A stretch of 64,000 bases of DNA from Elgaria multicarinata webbii. Its lineage: Eukaryota > Chordata > Lepidosauria > Squamata > Anguidae. The notes beneath the pieces were generated by a model that saw only the letters and a list, made by a program, of their open reading frames with translations, was not told the origin of the DNA and ran no database searches. The stretch covers positions 70,234,681-70,298,680 of the forward strand of contig NC_086172.1 of assembly GCF_023053635.1 (NCBI RefSeq), in the 5' to 3' direction. Every line of letters starts with the position of its first letter. Positions within the stretch are counted from its first letter, which is position 1. The position numbers were made by a program, and so were the translations under genes. Below are positions 34,741 to 44,309 of this stretch, one piece after another.

Positions 34741-34954
34741 ATCAGGTAGCAGCTTACAATGGTGTTAAGCAATTTTAGAAACCATGTGTAATAGTCTTAT
34801 AGTCTTATAGACCCCTTTATGTCTTAAAATGCATTGCTTCAGTTCAAATGACAGATATATCTTCCACACTGACAGCTGCTACATTCCTGATACTAGAGCA
34901 ATAGTATATATATGATTCAACACATGTGAGGAGTTTCACATTTTAAACTCATTT

Positions 34955-35090
34955 AAGGTGCAAGCCTGTGCATATTTAGAAAGAAAAGAAGTCCTACAAT
35001 TCTCAGCATACCCCAGCCAGCCATGCGGGCTAGGGGATTCTAGGAGTTGAAGGACTTTTTTCTGTCTAAACATGCATAAAATTGTGCCTT
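34955..35090. mobile_element. MITE-A copy
   Basis: AGGTGCAAGCCTGTGCATAT and the right arm with TTTTTTCTGTCTAAACATGC and TTGTGCCT. The flanks read TTA on both sides, consistent with a 3-bp TWA target duplication. Confidence 0.75.
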
Positions 35091-35318
35091 TAACTTATGT
35101 CACACTAACAGGAATACAGGAATCAAATAGGATTTCCTTCTTCAGTGGGACACACTTACTTAGGAGTAAGTACCATTTTGTTATAGGAAAGGATAATATA
35201 TTTTAATTAAAATTTAAAAACAACTATCACCTGGAACAGAGTTTTCCTATGGAAGACCTGGCTGGTTCACTGTTGTAATTATTTGATTGGGACTGAAGTA
35301 GAGGGGCACTAATTTTGC

Positions 35319-35399
35319 TGTACTTATTGTCTTTAAATATGGTTAAATATCCCAGTGTGGGATGTACTTATTGTCTTTAAATATGGTTAAATATCCCAC
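35319..35399. repeat. 44-bp direct tandem duplication
   Basis: TGTACTTATTGTCTTTAAAT and onward to AAATATCCCA occurs twice, starting at 35319 and 35363. Apart from the last base or two the copies are identical, so the duplication is recent or conserved. Confidence 0.85.
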
Positions 35400-35469
35400 A
35401 GTTACCTTGCTATTCTATTTCTACAATTCTTTTTCTCCTGTCCTTTCTTCATCCTCTCTTCATTTTCAG

Positions 35470-35565
35470 GCTGCATCCGGTGCACATTTACCTCAGAGTA
35501 AGTTTGATTGATCTCAGTGGGGCTTACTTTTGAGTAGACATACTTAGGATTGTGCTGCAGCTCTG
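35470..35565. mobile_element. MITE-B copy
   Basis: GGCTGCATCCGGTGCACATT, the core TGATCTCAGTGGGGCTTACT and the right arm TACTTAGGATTGTGCTGCAG. Confidence 0.65.
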
Positions 35566-35808
35566 TTTTAAAGTGACACAAGATACACACATACCATGTT
35601 TACCAAAAGAATGGCTTGAAAAATAAATATTGTAGAGCTAGGAACAGTGTAGAAAAAAGCAACTAAAATGTTCATTGGGCTTTAACAACTTTAGCGAAAA
35701 CAGCTGAACCCAATGGAAATTTTTATGCAGGTAAGTGATCACCCAGCAACTCCCTACATAGGTGGAAGGGGGGTGGGAGAAAGGGGATGCCTGGCAGGTT
35801 CTGAAAAA

Positions 35809-36300
35809 GCCCAGGGCAGCCAAATAAAGCCACGTGCATGCGTGCACATTGCAACTGGAAAAAGGATTTGCACTTGAGGCCAGGGCAGGAGGGCATTGCA
35901 GCAGCTGGAGAAAGATGGGGCGTGAGGTCTGGGCAGGGAACAACCCCATCAAGCCGCGTGCAGCGCAGCTGGAGAGAGGAGGGGCACTTGAGCCCCCGCA
36001 GGAAGCAATCCCCAGCACACTGCGTGTAGCACACACTGTAGCTAGGAAAATATGAGGCGCTCAAGGCCAGGGCAGGGAGCAACCCCCAGGGAAACCGTGT
36101 GCGGTGTGCCCAGAGGCTGGAGATAGGTGACGCGCCCGGCGCGAGGCCCGGGCAGGGCCCGGGCAGGGAGCAACCCCCAGGGAAGCTGCATTCAGTACAC
36201 GCCCTGGCTAGAAAAGGAGTGTGTGTGCCTGGGCAGCCAAATTGCCTAGGCTGGAAAAAAGGGACTGGCCCAGGCAGGGACAAGCAAGGCCCCTGGTTGT
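35809..36300. repeat. GC-rich degenerate tandem repeat
   Basis: About seven monomers, most 65-80 bp, share the block GGCAGGGAGCAACCCCCAGG followed by a GCGTGTGCAGCGCA-like part and AGCTGGAGA. Monomer anchors begin near 35809, 35878, 35929, 35993, 36064, 36142 and 36229. A long minus-strand open frame across it is a by-product of its GC content. Confidence 0.75.
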
Positions 36301-36645
36301 AAGCCCCACCGCTGGCCGGCCTTCTCCCTCTCACCTCCTTCGCACGGGGTGCTCTTCTCTTCCTCCTCGCTGCTGCTGCCAGCTCTCCTCCACTCTCCAT
36401 TGTCGTCAATGGGTACTGGTGCTGCTGTTGCTTTTTTCTTCTCCTCTCTCCCTCCCTCCTTCCTCCAGATTGGTCGAACTGGGTTTTTCTGGGTTTCGTT
36501 ACCCTAGCAGCAGCAGGCGGCAGCTGACCATATATGGGGGAGCTTGGGCTAGAGCAGCAGCTCCTTGCTTGTCCTCTCTCCCTGAAGTTGCTCGGCAGGG
36601 ACGGGGCAAACATGGCGGCGGCAGCATATTAGGGGGTTCAGCTGA
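36301..36645. promoter_or_regulatory. Possible GC-rich promoter-like block with YY1-type motif
   Basis: CpG- and pyrimidine-rich DNA between the tandem repeat and the Penelope-like piece. AACATGGCGGCGG at about 36610-36622 matches a YY1-type site, often found just downstream of retroelement transcription starts. Whether it belongs to a repeat or to the host is unknown. Confidence 0.3.
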
Positions 36646-36649
36646 ACCC

Positions 36650-37390
36650 CCTGAACCCCCTGTCTGCACGCCAATGCTTCTGGTCCATGTGGGTCTGTTC
36701 CTTAGGACTCTTGCCGGACCCTCATCACTAGAAGTGCCAGTCGAATCATCAGCCGTATCCTGACTATCTACATCAGTGGGAATATATGAAGAGTCCTGCC
36801 AAGTCACGATTTTAACATTTTTCTTGAATGAATGTCCATCCGTAAGCCAGCTATATACTCTTGACTGAGCATAATCCCTCTCATCCCTTGCAAATTTTCT
36901 TATTTTAATGTTTTTTAATTCATTCTGAAATGTAAGAAGATCTTTTTGGAAGTCATGGCATTTAGTAGTAAATTCCTCCAAAGGCGTTAGTCCTTTTAGA
37001 GCTGTTTCTTGATTTTCAATTTGAATTGTTAATTGGGATGATTCTTCCTTAGATTTTTCTATAATAAGCAACATCAAATCAAAGGAACATTTGTTAAGGA
37101 TCGAAATCCACTTCATTTTAAACTCATTGTCATCTCTAAACAGCATAGGCATCTTATTAATTCGAAGCCCTCAAGGTATTCTACGGGCTCTACAATAGTC
37201 CATAAGAGATGTTGCGTGTAAGTTTAATTTTATCAATTTTTTCTTTGAAAATTTTAAATCATCCCAATCCTTGGAACTAGTATGGGTATTGCCATCATCA
37301 AATAGAGAAGAGGAGGTTACCAAACGTGTCATGTCCTCCTCTGAATATGCAAAAGTGGAGCTCATAGAGGCCATGTCTAAAAATTACAAT
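36650..37390 (-). mobile_element. Penelope-like element N-terminal region
   Basis: The minus strand encodes MASMSSTFAYSEEDMTRLV, the YCRARRIP and GLRINKMPMLFRDDNEF blocks and FKMKWISILNKCSFDLMLL, matching the coiled N-terminus that precedes the reverse transcriptase in Penelope-like elements. It then reads WQDSSYIPTDVDSQ and ends near the GC-rich block. The frame is interrupted and the reverse transcriptase is absent. Confidence 0.7.
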
Positions 37391-37930
37391 ATAAAGAAAA
37401 TAGAAGGCTGTGGTTTGTGAACAACAACAGTATAATAAGAGTGATAACATTCAAACCACAAAGTCATCAAAACAACTTACATAGATGAATAATTCAGAAA
37501 CTTTAATGAATGAAACAGCAAAATGTTAAAAGGGTGACTTGGCAGGACTCTTCATATATTCCCACTGATGTAGATAGTCAGGATACGGCTGACGATTCGA
37601 CTGGCACTTCTGGTGATGAGGGTCCGGCAAGAGTCCTAAGGAACAGACCCACACGGACCAGAAGGGATTATTTTTTCCTCATTCCGCCCCCAACGCAGGG
37701 GATGAAGCAGGACCTAGTTGTTAACCTTTCAGATAGGATATTAACACGTGATGAAAGAAGGGTTCTGAATTTGGGTCTGAACTTTGTGCCCACCCCTAGA
37801 TATAATGCCTTTCGAACAAAGATTGACTTTTTTCGTCTCATTCGTTAAAGTTTCTGAATTATTCATCTATGTAAGTTGTTTTGATGACTTTGTGGTTTGA
37901 GTGTTATCACTCTTATTATACTGTTGCTGC
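37391..37930 (+). mobile_element. Penelope-like fragment, inverted relative to its neighbour
   Basis: 37391-37517 is the AT-rich leader on the minus strand. From 37518 the + strand encodes VTWQDSSYIPTDVDSQ through NLSDRILTRDERRVLNLG and LNFVPTPRYNAF, then the same leader appears in + sense at 37846-37925. The two leaders therefore form an inverted repeat enclosing an N-terminal coding piece. The WQDSSYIPTD block is also in the adjacent minus-strand copy. Confidence 0.7.
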
Positions 37931-38028
37931 TATTGTTGCCTGAAGAAGCAGTAAGTCACACCCCACAATTCCATTCTATTATCCTTACAGAATGAAACAT
38001 ATATTCTTAGGCCACAGTTCAGAGTCTA

Positions 38029-38517
38029 GGGCTGTGCAAGCTTTGGATTCGGAATTTGAATTGTGCCTCCCTCCCACATTCCCCTTCTAACCTGCAACAA
38101 CAAGAGATCCCCCGGGGTGTGTGTGAAGGGTGTGGGGATGATAGGTGTTGAAGCGGAGGGATTTGTTGCTGCTCAACTATAGTATGTAGCTGTAATTTTA
38201 AAAGGGGTGTCATTAGGGTTAGAAAAGGGTGTGGTACTGCTGCTGCTCCACTATAGTATGTACTTGAGATTTCAGCGTTTCACTTCAATCTAAAGCAAAG
38301 GCTTAATCCATCACTCTCCAAATAACACAGCCATCACTCACAGGCTTAGTCCATTATCACCAAGGAGAAGAGAATGCTGCTCTCTGATTGGCTGCAATGC
38401 ATGCTGGGAGCTGTAAGAGTCCCCCTCTCTCCCCACTAGGGCTGTGCAGAAAACGGCGTATTGCACACAAAATGGCCGCCATGCTTCGAAATTCTGAATT
38501 CGAAGCTTGCACAGCCC
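38029..38517. mobile_element. TIR element flanked by TA
   Basis: GGGCTGTGCAAGCTT at the left is exactly inverted at the right (AAGCTTGCACAGCCC), with diverged continuation. Both ends are flanked by TA, as in Tc1/mariner-type insertions. A second internal GGGCTGTGCAG at 38438 makes an 80-bp palindrome with the same right end, suggesting nesting or tandem ends. No transposase is encoded. Confidence 0.65.
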
Positions 38518-38660
38518 TACTAGAGTCATGGTGACTCAGGATTGAAGTACCCCTTACAGTCTAGTCCTTGGCCTTAGTACCTTCATTTTGTAGCACTGGA
38601 ATAGTATTGAATTACCTTCAAGGGTGATTGTGAGGACACGCAAGTTCAAAAACTGCAAAG

Positions 38661-38776
38661 ATTCAATCCTATGCATGTTTAGAGAGAAAACGCCTACGAC
38701 TCCATTATGGCTGGCTAGGGCCTGTTGGGAATTGTAGGCCTTTGTTTCTCTTCAAACATGCATAGGAATGAGTTCT
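38661..38776. mobile_element. MITE-A copy
   Basis: ATTCAATCCTATGCATGTTT and the right arm TCTCTTCAAACATGCATAGG around TTATGGCTGGCTAGGGCC. Confidence 0.7.
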
Positions 38777-39282
38777 AAACCATTTTGCAGGTGAGGCACT
38801 ATTATAACTTTTGTAACATTTCATATAATCCTTCCATCTATCACAAATTATTATACAGGTGACTGAAAAAATATTTTGAAAACCTTACACATCAGATTTG
38901 GATGTGGTTGTGTGACTAGGCACCCAGTGGGCAAAATCCAATGAGTCCCTCTGTCTCCTCTGGGTCCATTGTGCTTGCAGGACCCACCGCTTGTGCATCA
39001 GGCTTTTGCACTTTTAAAAATAACCCTGGAAACGAGAAGAAGTGGCTCTCTTCTGCGAGCTCCCTAACCTGACCTGTTCAGGAATCAAGCCTTCCCACTT
39101 GTTTCAGGTTATTGTTAGAACTGAAAAGGGCCTGTTGCACAAGTGGTGAGTCCCGCCAGTACATGGGAACAATAGGATACTACCCAGAATGCTGAACTTA
39201 AAACATTTATATACATTTCCACAATGACACCACAAAGCCAAGAATCTAGATTTGATTATCCTAACCATCTTTTGTTCCCTAG

Positions 39283-39935
39283 GCATCCGTTACAAGCGAG
39301 ACTGCGATGAAATATTCCAAGCAGGCGACCGAAAGAGTGGCCTTTACATAATAGAACCAGAACACACTCGCAAACTTGTGGTCCAGTGTTACATGGATGG
39401 ATGCAACGGGTGGACAGTGATCCAGCGTAATACCCATGACACTGTAATGACGTGGTCGGAGACCTGGACAACCTACCAATATGGATTTGGTAACTTGGAG
39501 GCAGAGCACTGGCTGGGCACGGAGTACATCAGCCGCATTAGCGAGCAGAAATGGTACAAAGTCAGAATAAATTTAGTTGATGCTAATGGCAACCATAAAT
39601 ATGCAGAATATGATAGCTTTGTCTTGAGAAATCAAACCAATAGTTATACGCTGAAGTTAGGGACCTATGAAGGGAATGCTGGTGACTCTCTCAGTTCTTC
39701 CCTGCACAAAAATATGCATGACAACATGAAGTTCTCTTGTAAAGATAGAGACAACGACAGATCTACCCTAGAAAACTGTGCAGATATCTATGGGGGATGT
39801 TGGTGGTATGACTCCTGCTTTGATGCACAGCTGAACCGCAAGGGGGGGATTCACTGGAGCACGCTATGTGATGAGGACTGTAAGAAGTCGGAGATCTTGC
39901 TGAAACCTATCCACATGTACTGCAACAGGGTTTAG
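39283..39935 (+). CDS. Fibrinogen-domain gene B, last exon (complete FReD)
   Basis: Joined to 25091-25262 this gives 274 aa. The acceptor TTTTGTTCCCTAG ends at 39282 and the joined codon is Gly. The FReD spans about residues 64-274: DCDEIFQAGDRKSGLYII, NGWTVIQRN, FGNLEAEHWLGTEYI, HDNMKFSCKDRDND (calcium-site Asp-x-Asp) and WWYDSC. There are ten cysteines; besides the two canonical pairs, CYMDGC, SCKD, GGCWW and three C-terminal cysteines are extra. The canonical asparagine-glycine after the WW motif is QLNR. One NQT sequon is visible. The domain is closely related to gene A in arrangement but clearly diverged in sequence. It is probably a secreted FGL1-like protein; ligand unknown. The stop is TAG at 39933, and an ATTAAA at 40121 may be the poly(A) signal. 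Confidence 0.9.
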
Positions 39936-41030
39936 AATGTGCTCAGACTCAGTTGTCATGAATGGATGTAATGTTTAATGGGTAGGAAACAGCAAAACTG
40001 CAGATTCCTTTGCTTCCCCACCGTTTAAATAATTGTAACTTCTTTTGTCATATCTAAGGGACAAGCCAATAATTCTGTACAACCTTTTGTCTGATCACAA
40101 CTCAAGCCTTCCAGTTCTTTATTAAAGTAATTATTCAGCCTGCATAGACCATGTGTCATTAAAAACAGCAACCACAACAAAAACTTCGACTCGCACTTAT
40201 TATCTCATCATTCAGAAAAATCACAGGAAGGGACATAGAATTTCTGCACACAGACTTTTATTATACCAGTTAAGTACAGCTGTACAGTTCAATTCTTGGA
40301 ACTTCGAATAATTCTTGCACATTTGTGGATTCCACATGGCCTCAACTGGGCATCCCACCCAATTGTGAGGCTACTGCAACACACAGGGAGCAACAGCACA
40401 CTGCAAACCAGAGAACTGTAAAACAGACCATTGTATACTTCTGTGCAAGACACAGGAGGACTTCACACCAAGGGTGTTGCTAGGCCTAGGTCCCCCAAAG
40501 GTCTGAGTGTTAAAGCCTAGGACTCTATTCCCCAAAGTTCTGAGTATCTATTGATGCCCATGAACATTCTTTCTTAGCTCAATTGCTATGGAGGGGGTGA
40601 TTTTCAAAGAGGATTGCAGCTAGGGAGGGAAGGCTGAACTTCCCACCAGCTACAATGCCTCTTCCCCCCCACCCCAAATTTCCTGACATGGCAATTAACG
40701 TTAGAAAAAACCTTTCCCGTTAGTTTGGGATGATCTGGTGCAGGGTGCAAATTCATTAAAGCTTATTGAATAAGAAATTAATTGGTTGACTTGGCTTCTT
40801 TGAATTTAAGTAAATCCTACTAATTATTTATATATTGGCATAGATAGATACAAAGTTTATGAAGATTTGTGCCCTATGGGCTTGGGAATGTATTTCTGAT
40901 CTTTTATGTGCCTAGCAATACTTCTGCTTTACACTCAAACAAAACGAAGGGCACAATTCAGCACTCCCAGCACAATTCATGCCCAGTTGTCAGCCAATAC
41001 AGCAAGATGGAAGTGGTGGGACAGTGCTAA
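39936..41030. other. 3' flank of gene B; no further gene
   Basis: ATTAAA at 40121-40126 is the best candidate poly(A) signal for gene B. The remainder has no recognised exon or repeat. Confidence 0.45.
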
Positions 41031-41145
41031 AGGGTGCCCTCCTATGCATGTTTAGACAGAAGAAAATCCTTCAACATGGCTGGCTGTGGAATGCTGTTAG
41101 TTGTGGGCTTTTTTTCTGTCTAAACATCCACAGGAGTGCACCCTA
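41031..41145. mobile_element. MITE-A copy
   Basis: AGGGTGCCCTCCTATGCATG and the right arm TTTTTTCTGTCTAAACATCC ending GTGCACCC. TAA flanks both sides, consistent with a 3-bp TWA duplication. Confidence 0.7.
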
Positions 41146-41859
41146 ACAGACCTATCCTGCAGAATGGGTAGTGCAGTTTGTTTTTCAAGGAATTTGGAAC
41201 TTTATGATAAGGGCCAGGGCAGCAAACGACAGGAAGGGAGCAGAACGGAGGAAGAGCATTAAGAGTCAACAAAAGTAAGCAGTCCGGAGCAACAGGGAGC
41301 TCTACAGAAAACACTCCCACAATCTTCAACAGGGTTAAATCCTATTTAAATCCGAAAAAACTTTCCTGGTTTATAGAGAAATATTTAATAAGCATTGGTT
41401 CTTGACAGTTGATTTTTTCCCTTTTCCTTAGATGATCAAGACACTAAGTTATGGTTCTGCACCTATCTGGCAGAATCCGCACATTGCTCCCTTCATAGGA
41501 ACAAGATCGCAACGTTCTATGTGCCGCCCTATGCATTTTATGCAAAATAAAGAGAGCGCCAGCTCTCCCAGCTCAGTGTCTTCCAGCTTGGTGCCTGGCA
41601 AGTAGCACTCCCTCTGAGTTTTAAGATGGATTTTAGAGGCATGTAGGACACAGAACCTTTGAAGTGAGGCTTTAATTTTTTAAGACAGAGGCATTCAGTG
41701 AATACAGGGCATGAACAAAATAATAATTAAAAATAAAGCCCGTTTCCCCCCCAAAATGGAAACACTAATGAAAGCATAAGAAAAAAAAGGGGAAACCACG
41801 CTGCAGTGTTCCAAAGAGAATATATTAATTTACACATTTAAAATTCAATCATGGCCTCC
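41146..41859. other. Probable 3' region of TMEM177
   Basis: No other gene is recognised. A TTTAAT at about 41671 (ATTAAA on the minus strand) is a possible TMEM177 poly(A) signal. This is a guess from one motif. Confidence 0.3.
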
Positions 41860-42795
41860 CTATGCCTGGGGCATGCTTAAAATATTGATAATCAAGTCCC
41901 TTCTGGACGTGTACGATGCATGTTTTATTCTGATCCAGTATCTTGGGAAAAGGTTACCACTTGGGGCATAGATCCGCTCTCCTTGCTTGCCCATGAGTGT
42001 ACGAAAAATCTTGTTCTGGGACAGGATTTTATTGTAGAACTCCACCCCACCCTTAGCGAAGTCGGTGGAAATGGTGGCTGTGTTTTTGTCTGCCTTATAA
42101 TCTACTGCGCGGCTCACCCTGTCGTATGACAGACAATAGCCCACAAATCCAATCGCCATCATGGCTATGTTGTAAAGGCCTCGCAGTAGCACTGGGCCAG
42201 AATACAAGCCCAAGAGCTGTTTTATGGCTACCCCAGAGATGTAAGTCCCAGCTAGACATACAGGTGCCACAGCTGCACATAGTAAGGGGCTGTTGTTTTG
42301 CAAGTACACAATCTCTCTAGCGATAGCAAACTTCTGAGCCTCTGGAGACAGCGTCAAGGCTTTCTTCAAGGCCAGGCCTTCTGTACTCTCCCAGTCCACT
42401 TCTTTGCCTTCAATCACAACAGCACGGTCGGTGATCCCATGCTCGTCATTGGCTGTGCTGCTGAAGTTGGCGGGGATGCCCACAACACAGCCTACAGGCA
42501 GCCACGGAAGTCCTGCGCTCACCGGGTGGAAGCTGAACGCCACGAAGGCTTGGTAACCATTTGCTGACTTCACTGTGACATCACCGAGGATGTCATGGAA
42601 CAGGCGCTGTAATTTTTCTGAAGGCTCCACTGGCTTCCCTTTTGCCCAGGCCTGATACAATGGTCTGAACGTCTTCTCAGGTAAAAGGTGAAAGGTCAAG
42701 TTCGCACCAAAAAGTCCGGCACAGGAAATTGTCAGAAAACCAGTCCTGTGCCTCTCCAACACGGCTGCTGCTTTCCACAGGAATCGAACTGCCAT
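41860..42795 (-). CDS. TMEM177: Transmembrane protein 177
   Basis: A single uninterrupted coding exon of 311 aa, the same length as I recall for human TMEM177. The protein begins MAVRFLWKAAAVLERHRTG and carries the family blocks HRTGFL, SCAGLFGANL, PVSAGLPWLPVGCVVGIPA, LTLSPEAQKFAIAREIVYL, GGVEFYNKIL and YAPSGNLFPRYWIRIKH. Hydrophobic segments at about residues 18-36, 170-192 and 203-224 fit membrane spans. TMEM177 is a mitochondrial inner-membrane protein that associates with COX20 during COX2 (cytochrome oxidase subunit) assembly. The open frame extends 16 codons upstream, but the start at 42795 gives the conserved N-terminus, and a CATGAACAG acceptor-like site ends at 42800, just before it. 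It lies tail-to-tail with gene B. No damage is seen. Confidence 0.95.
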   Translation of the reverse strand: MAVRFLWKAAAVLERHRTGFLTISCAGLFGANLTFHLLPEKTFRPLYQAWAKGKPVEPSEKLQRLFHDILGDVTVKSANGYQAFVAFSFHPVSAGLPWLPVGCVVGIPANFSSTANDEHGITDRAVVIEGKEVDWESTEGLALKKALTLSPEAQKFAIAREIVYLQNNSPLLCAAVAPVCLAGTYISGVAIKQLLGLYSGPVLLRGLYNIAMMAIGFVGYCLSYDRVSRAVDYKADKNTATISTDFAKGGVEFYNKILSQNKIFRTLMGKQGERIYAPSGNLFPRYWIRIKHASYTSRRDLIINILSMPQA

Positions 42796-42938
42796 ATTCC
42801 TGTTCATGTGCAAGACAAACAAGGATTTAATACATTTGCACACAAGAATCTTAATTTCTTTTCAGAACTTCTTGTTTTAAACAGATAGAGAAATTTACGT
42901 TCAATAACCAGAAACACACTATACATACTGCTTATACC

Positions 42939-43060
42939 AGGGGGTAGTCAACTCCCAGTGTCTTCTAGTTATTTTGAACTACAATGTCCATAATTCCAGT
43001 ACATTGGTCATGCAGACTGGGGCTTATGGAAGATGTAGAACACCAGATTGCCAAACCCTG
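42939..43060. mobile_element. hAT-type MITE with exact 8-bp target duplication
   Basis: It starts CAGGGGGTAG, ends CCAAACCCTG, and is flanked on both sides by GCTTATAC (42931-42938 and 43061-43068). A CAG...CTG end pair with an 8-bp duplication is the hAT signature. It is non-coding and 122 bp long, and gives the superfamily for the related copies at 8962 and 31826. Confidence 0.85.
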
Positions 43061-43276
43061 GCTTATACAATAGTCTTACATGACCACAGAACAAACCTGA
43101 CCTGGTCTGCATGACATTACAGCCCACTGTAGGCTTAATTTGCCATATCGTGTGAACCGGATGGTTTGTCTGAGAGATAACCCTCAAATAACCATCAAAC
43201 AAACCATGGGTTATTTGTGGGTTGTCTAACCCTCAAACAACATCTGCTGTCTGTGTTTGCACAACACAAGTTGGGC

Positions 43277-44305
43277 ATAGAATCATAGGATCATAGAATA
43301 GCAGAGTTGGAAGGGGCCTACAAGGCCATCAAGTCCAACCCCCTGCTCAATGCAGGAATCCACCCTAAAGCATCCCTGACAGATGCTTGCCCAGCTGCCT
43401 CTTGAATGCCTCTAGTGTGGGAGAGCCCACAACCTCCCTAGGTAGCTGATTCCACCGTCACACTGCTCTAACTGTCAGGAAGTTTTTCCTGATGTCCAGC
43501 CAGAATCTGGCTTCCTTTAACTTGAGCCCGTTATTCCTTGTCCTGCACTCTGGGAGGATCAAGAAGAGATCCTGGCCCTCCTCTGTGTGACAACCTTTTA
43601 AGTATTTGAAGAGTGCTATCATGTCTCCCCTCAATCTTCTCTTCTCCAGGCTAAACATGCCCAGTTCTTTCAGTCTCTCTTCATAGGGCTTTGTTTCTAG
43701 ACCTCTGATCATCCTGGTTGCCCTCTTCTGAACACGCTCCAGCTTGTCTGCGTCCTTCTTGAATTGTGGAGCCCAGAACTAGATGCAATACTCTAGATGA
43801 GGTCTAACCAGGGCCGAATAGAGAGGAACCAGTACCTCACGTGATTTGGAAGCTATACTTCTATTAATGCAGCCCAAAATAGCATTTGCCTTTCTTGCAG
43901 CCATATCGCACTGTTGGCTCATATTCAGCTTGTGATCTACAACAATTCCAAGATCCTTCTCGTTTGTAGTATTGCTGAGCCAAGTGTCCCCCATCTTGTA
44001 ACTGTGCATTTGGTTTCTATTCCCTAAATGTAGAACTTGGCATTTATCCCTATTAAATTTCATTCTGTTGTTTTCAGCCCAGCACTCCAGCCTATCAAGA
44101 TCACTTTGAAGTTTGTTTCTGTCTTCCAGGGTATTAGCTATCCCACCCAATTTTGTGTCATCTGCAAATCTGATCAGCGTTCCCTGCACCTCCTCGTCCA
44201 AATCATTAATAAGAGCACTGGGCCCAGGACCGAGCCCTGCGGCACCCCACTCGTTGCCTCTCCCCAGTTTGAGAAGGTTCCATCTTTGGGCACCATGCAA
44301 AAGTG
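43277..44305 (-). mobile_element. CR1 LINE with partial reverse transcriptase
   Basis: On the minus strand it runs from a reverse-transcriptase piece to the 3' end. Blocks include ALINDLDEE, the catalytic FADDTK at 44157-44168, NNRMKFNRDKCQVLHLG, LVPLYSALVRPHLEYC, then [19 protein letters not shown], ending in CR1 terminal TCTATGAT repeats at 43277. The 5' part is missing and there are frame breaks on either side of the RT piece. This is the longest CR1 copy in the window. Confidence 0.92.
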
Positions 44306-44309
44306 GAGC

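Larger units (their letters stand above)
25263..39282 (+). other. 14-kb intron of gene B
   Basis: A phase-1 intron of 14,020 bp, about eleven times the equivalent intron of gene A. Much of the excess is CR1-like LINE pieces, Penelope-like pieces, a GC-rich tandem repeat and MITEs, listed separately. The stretches 25265-26535, 26650-28900 and 33040-33430 show no gene; 27460-27600 and 28255-28450 look unlike repeats and may be conserved non-coding DNA. Confidence 0.75.

Noticed and set aside
35723-36613. Minus-strand open frame of 296 codons
   Set aside because: It runs through the GC-rich tandem repeat. The peptide is repetitive, Cys/Pro/Leu-rich and without domain; open length is explained by base composition.
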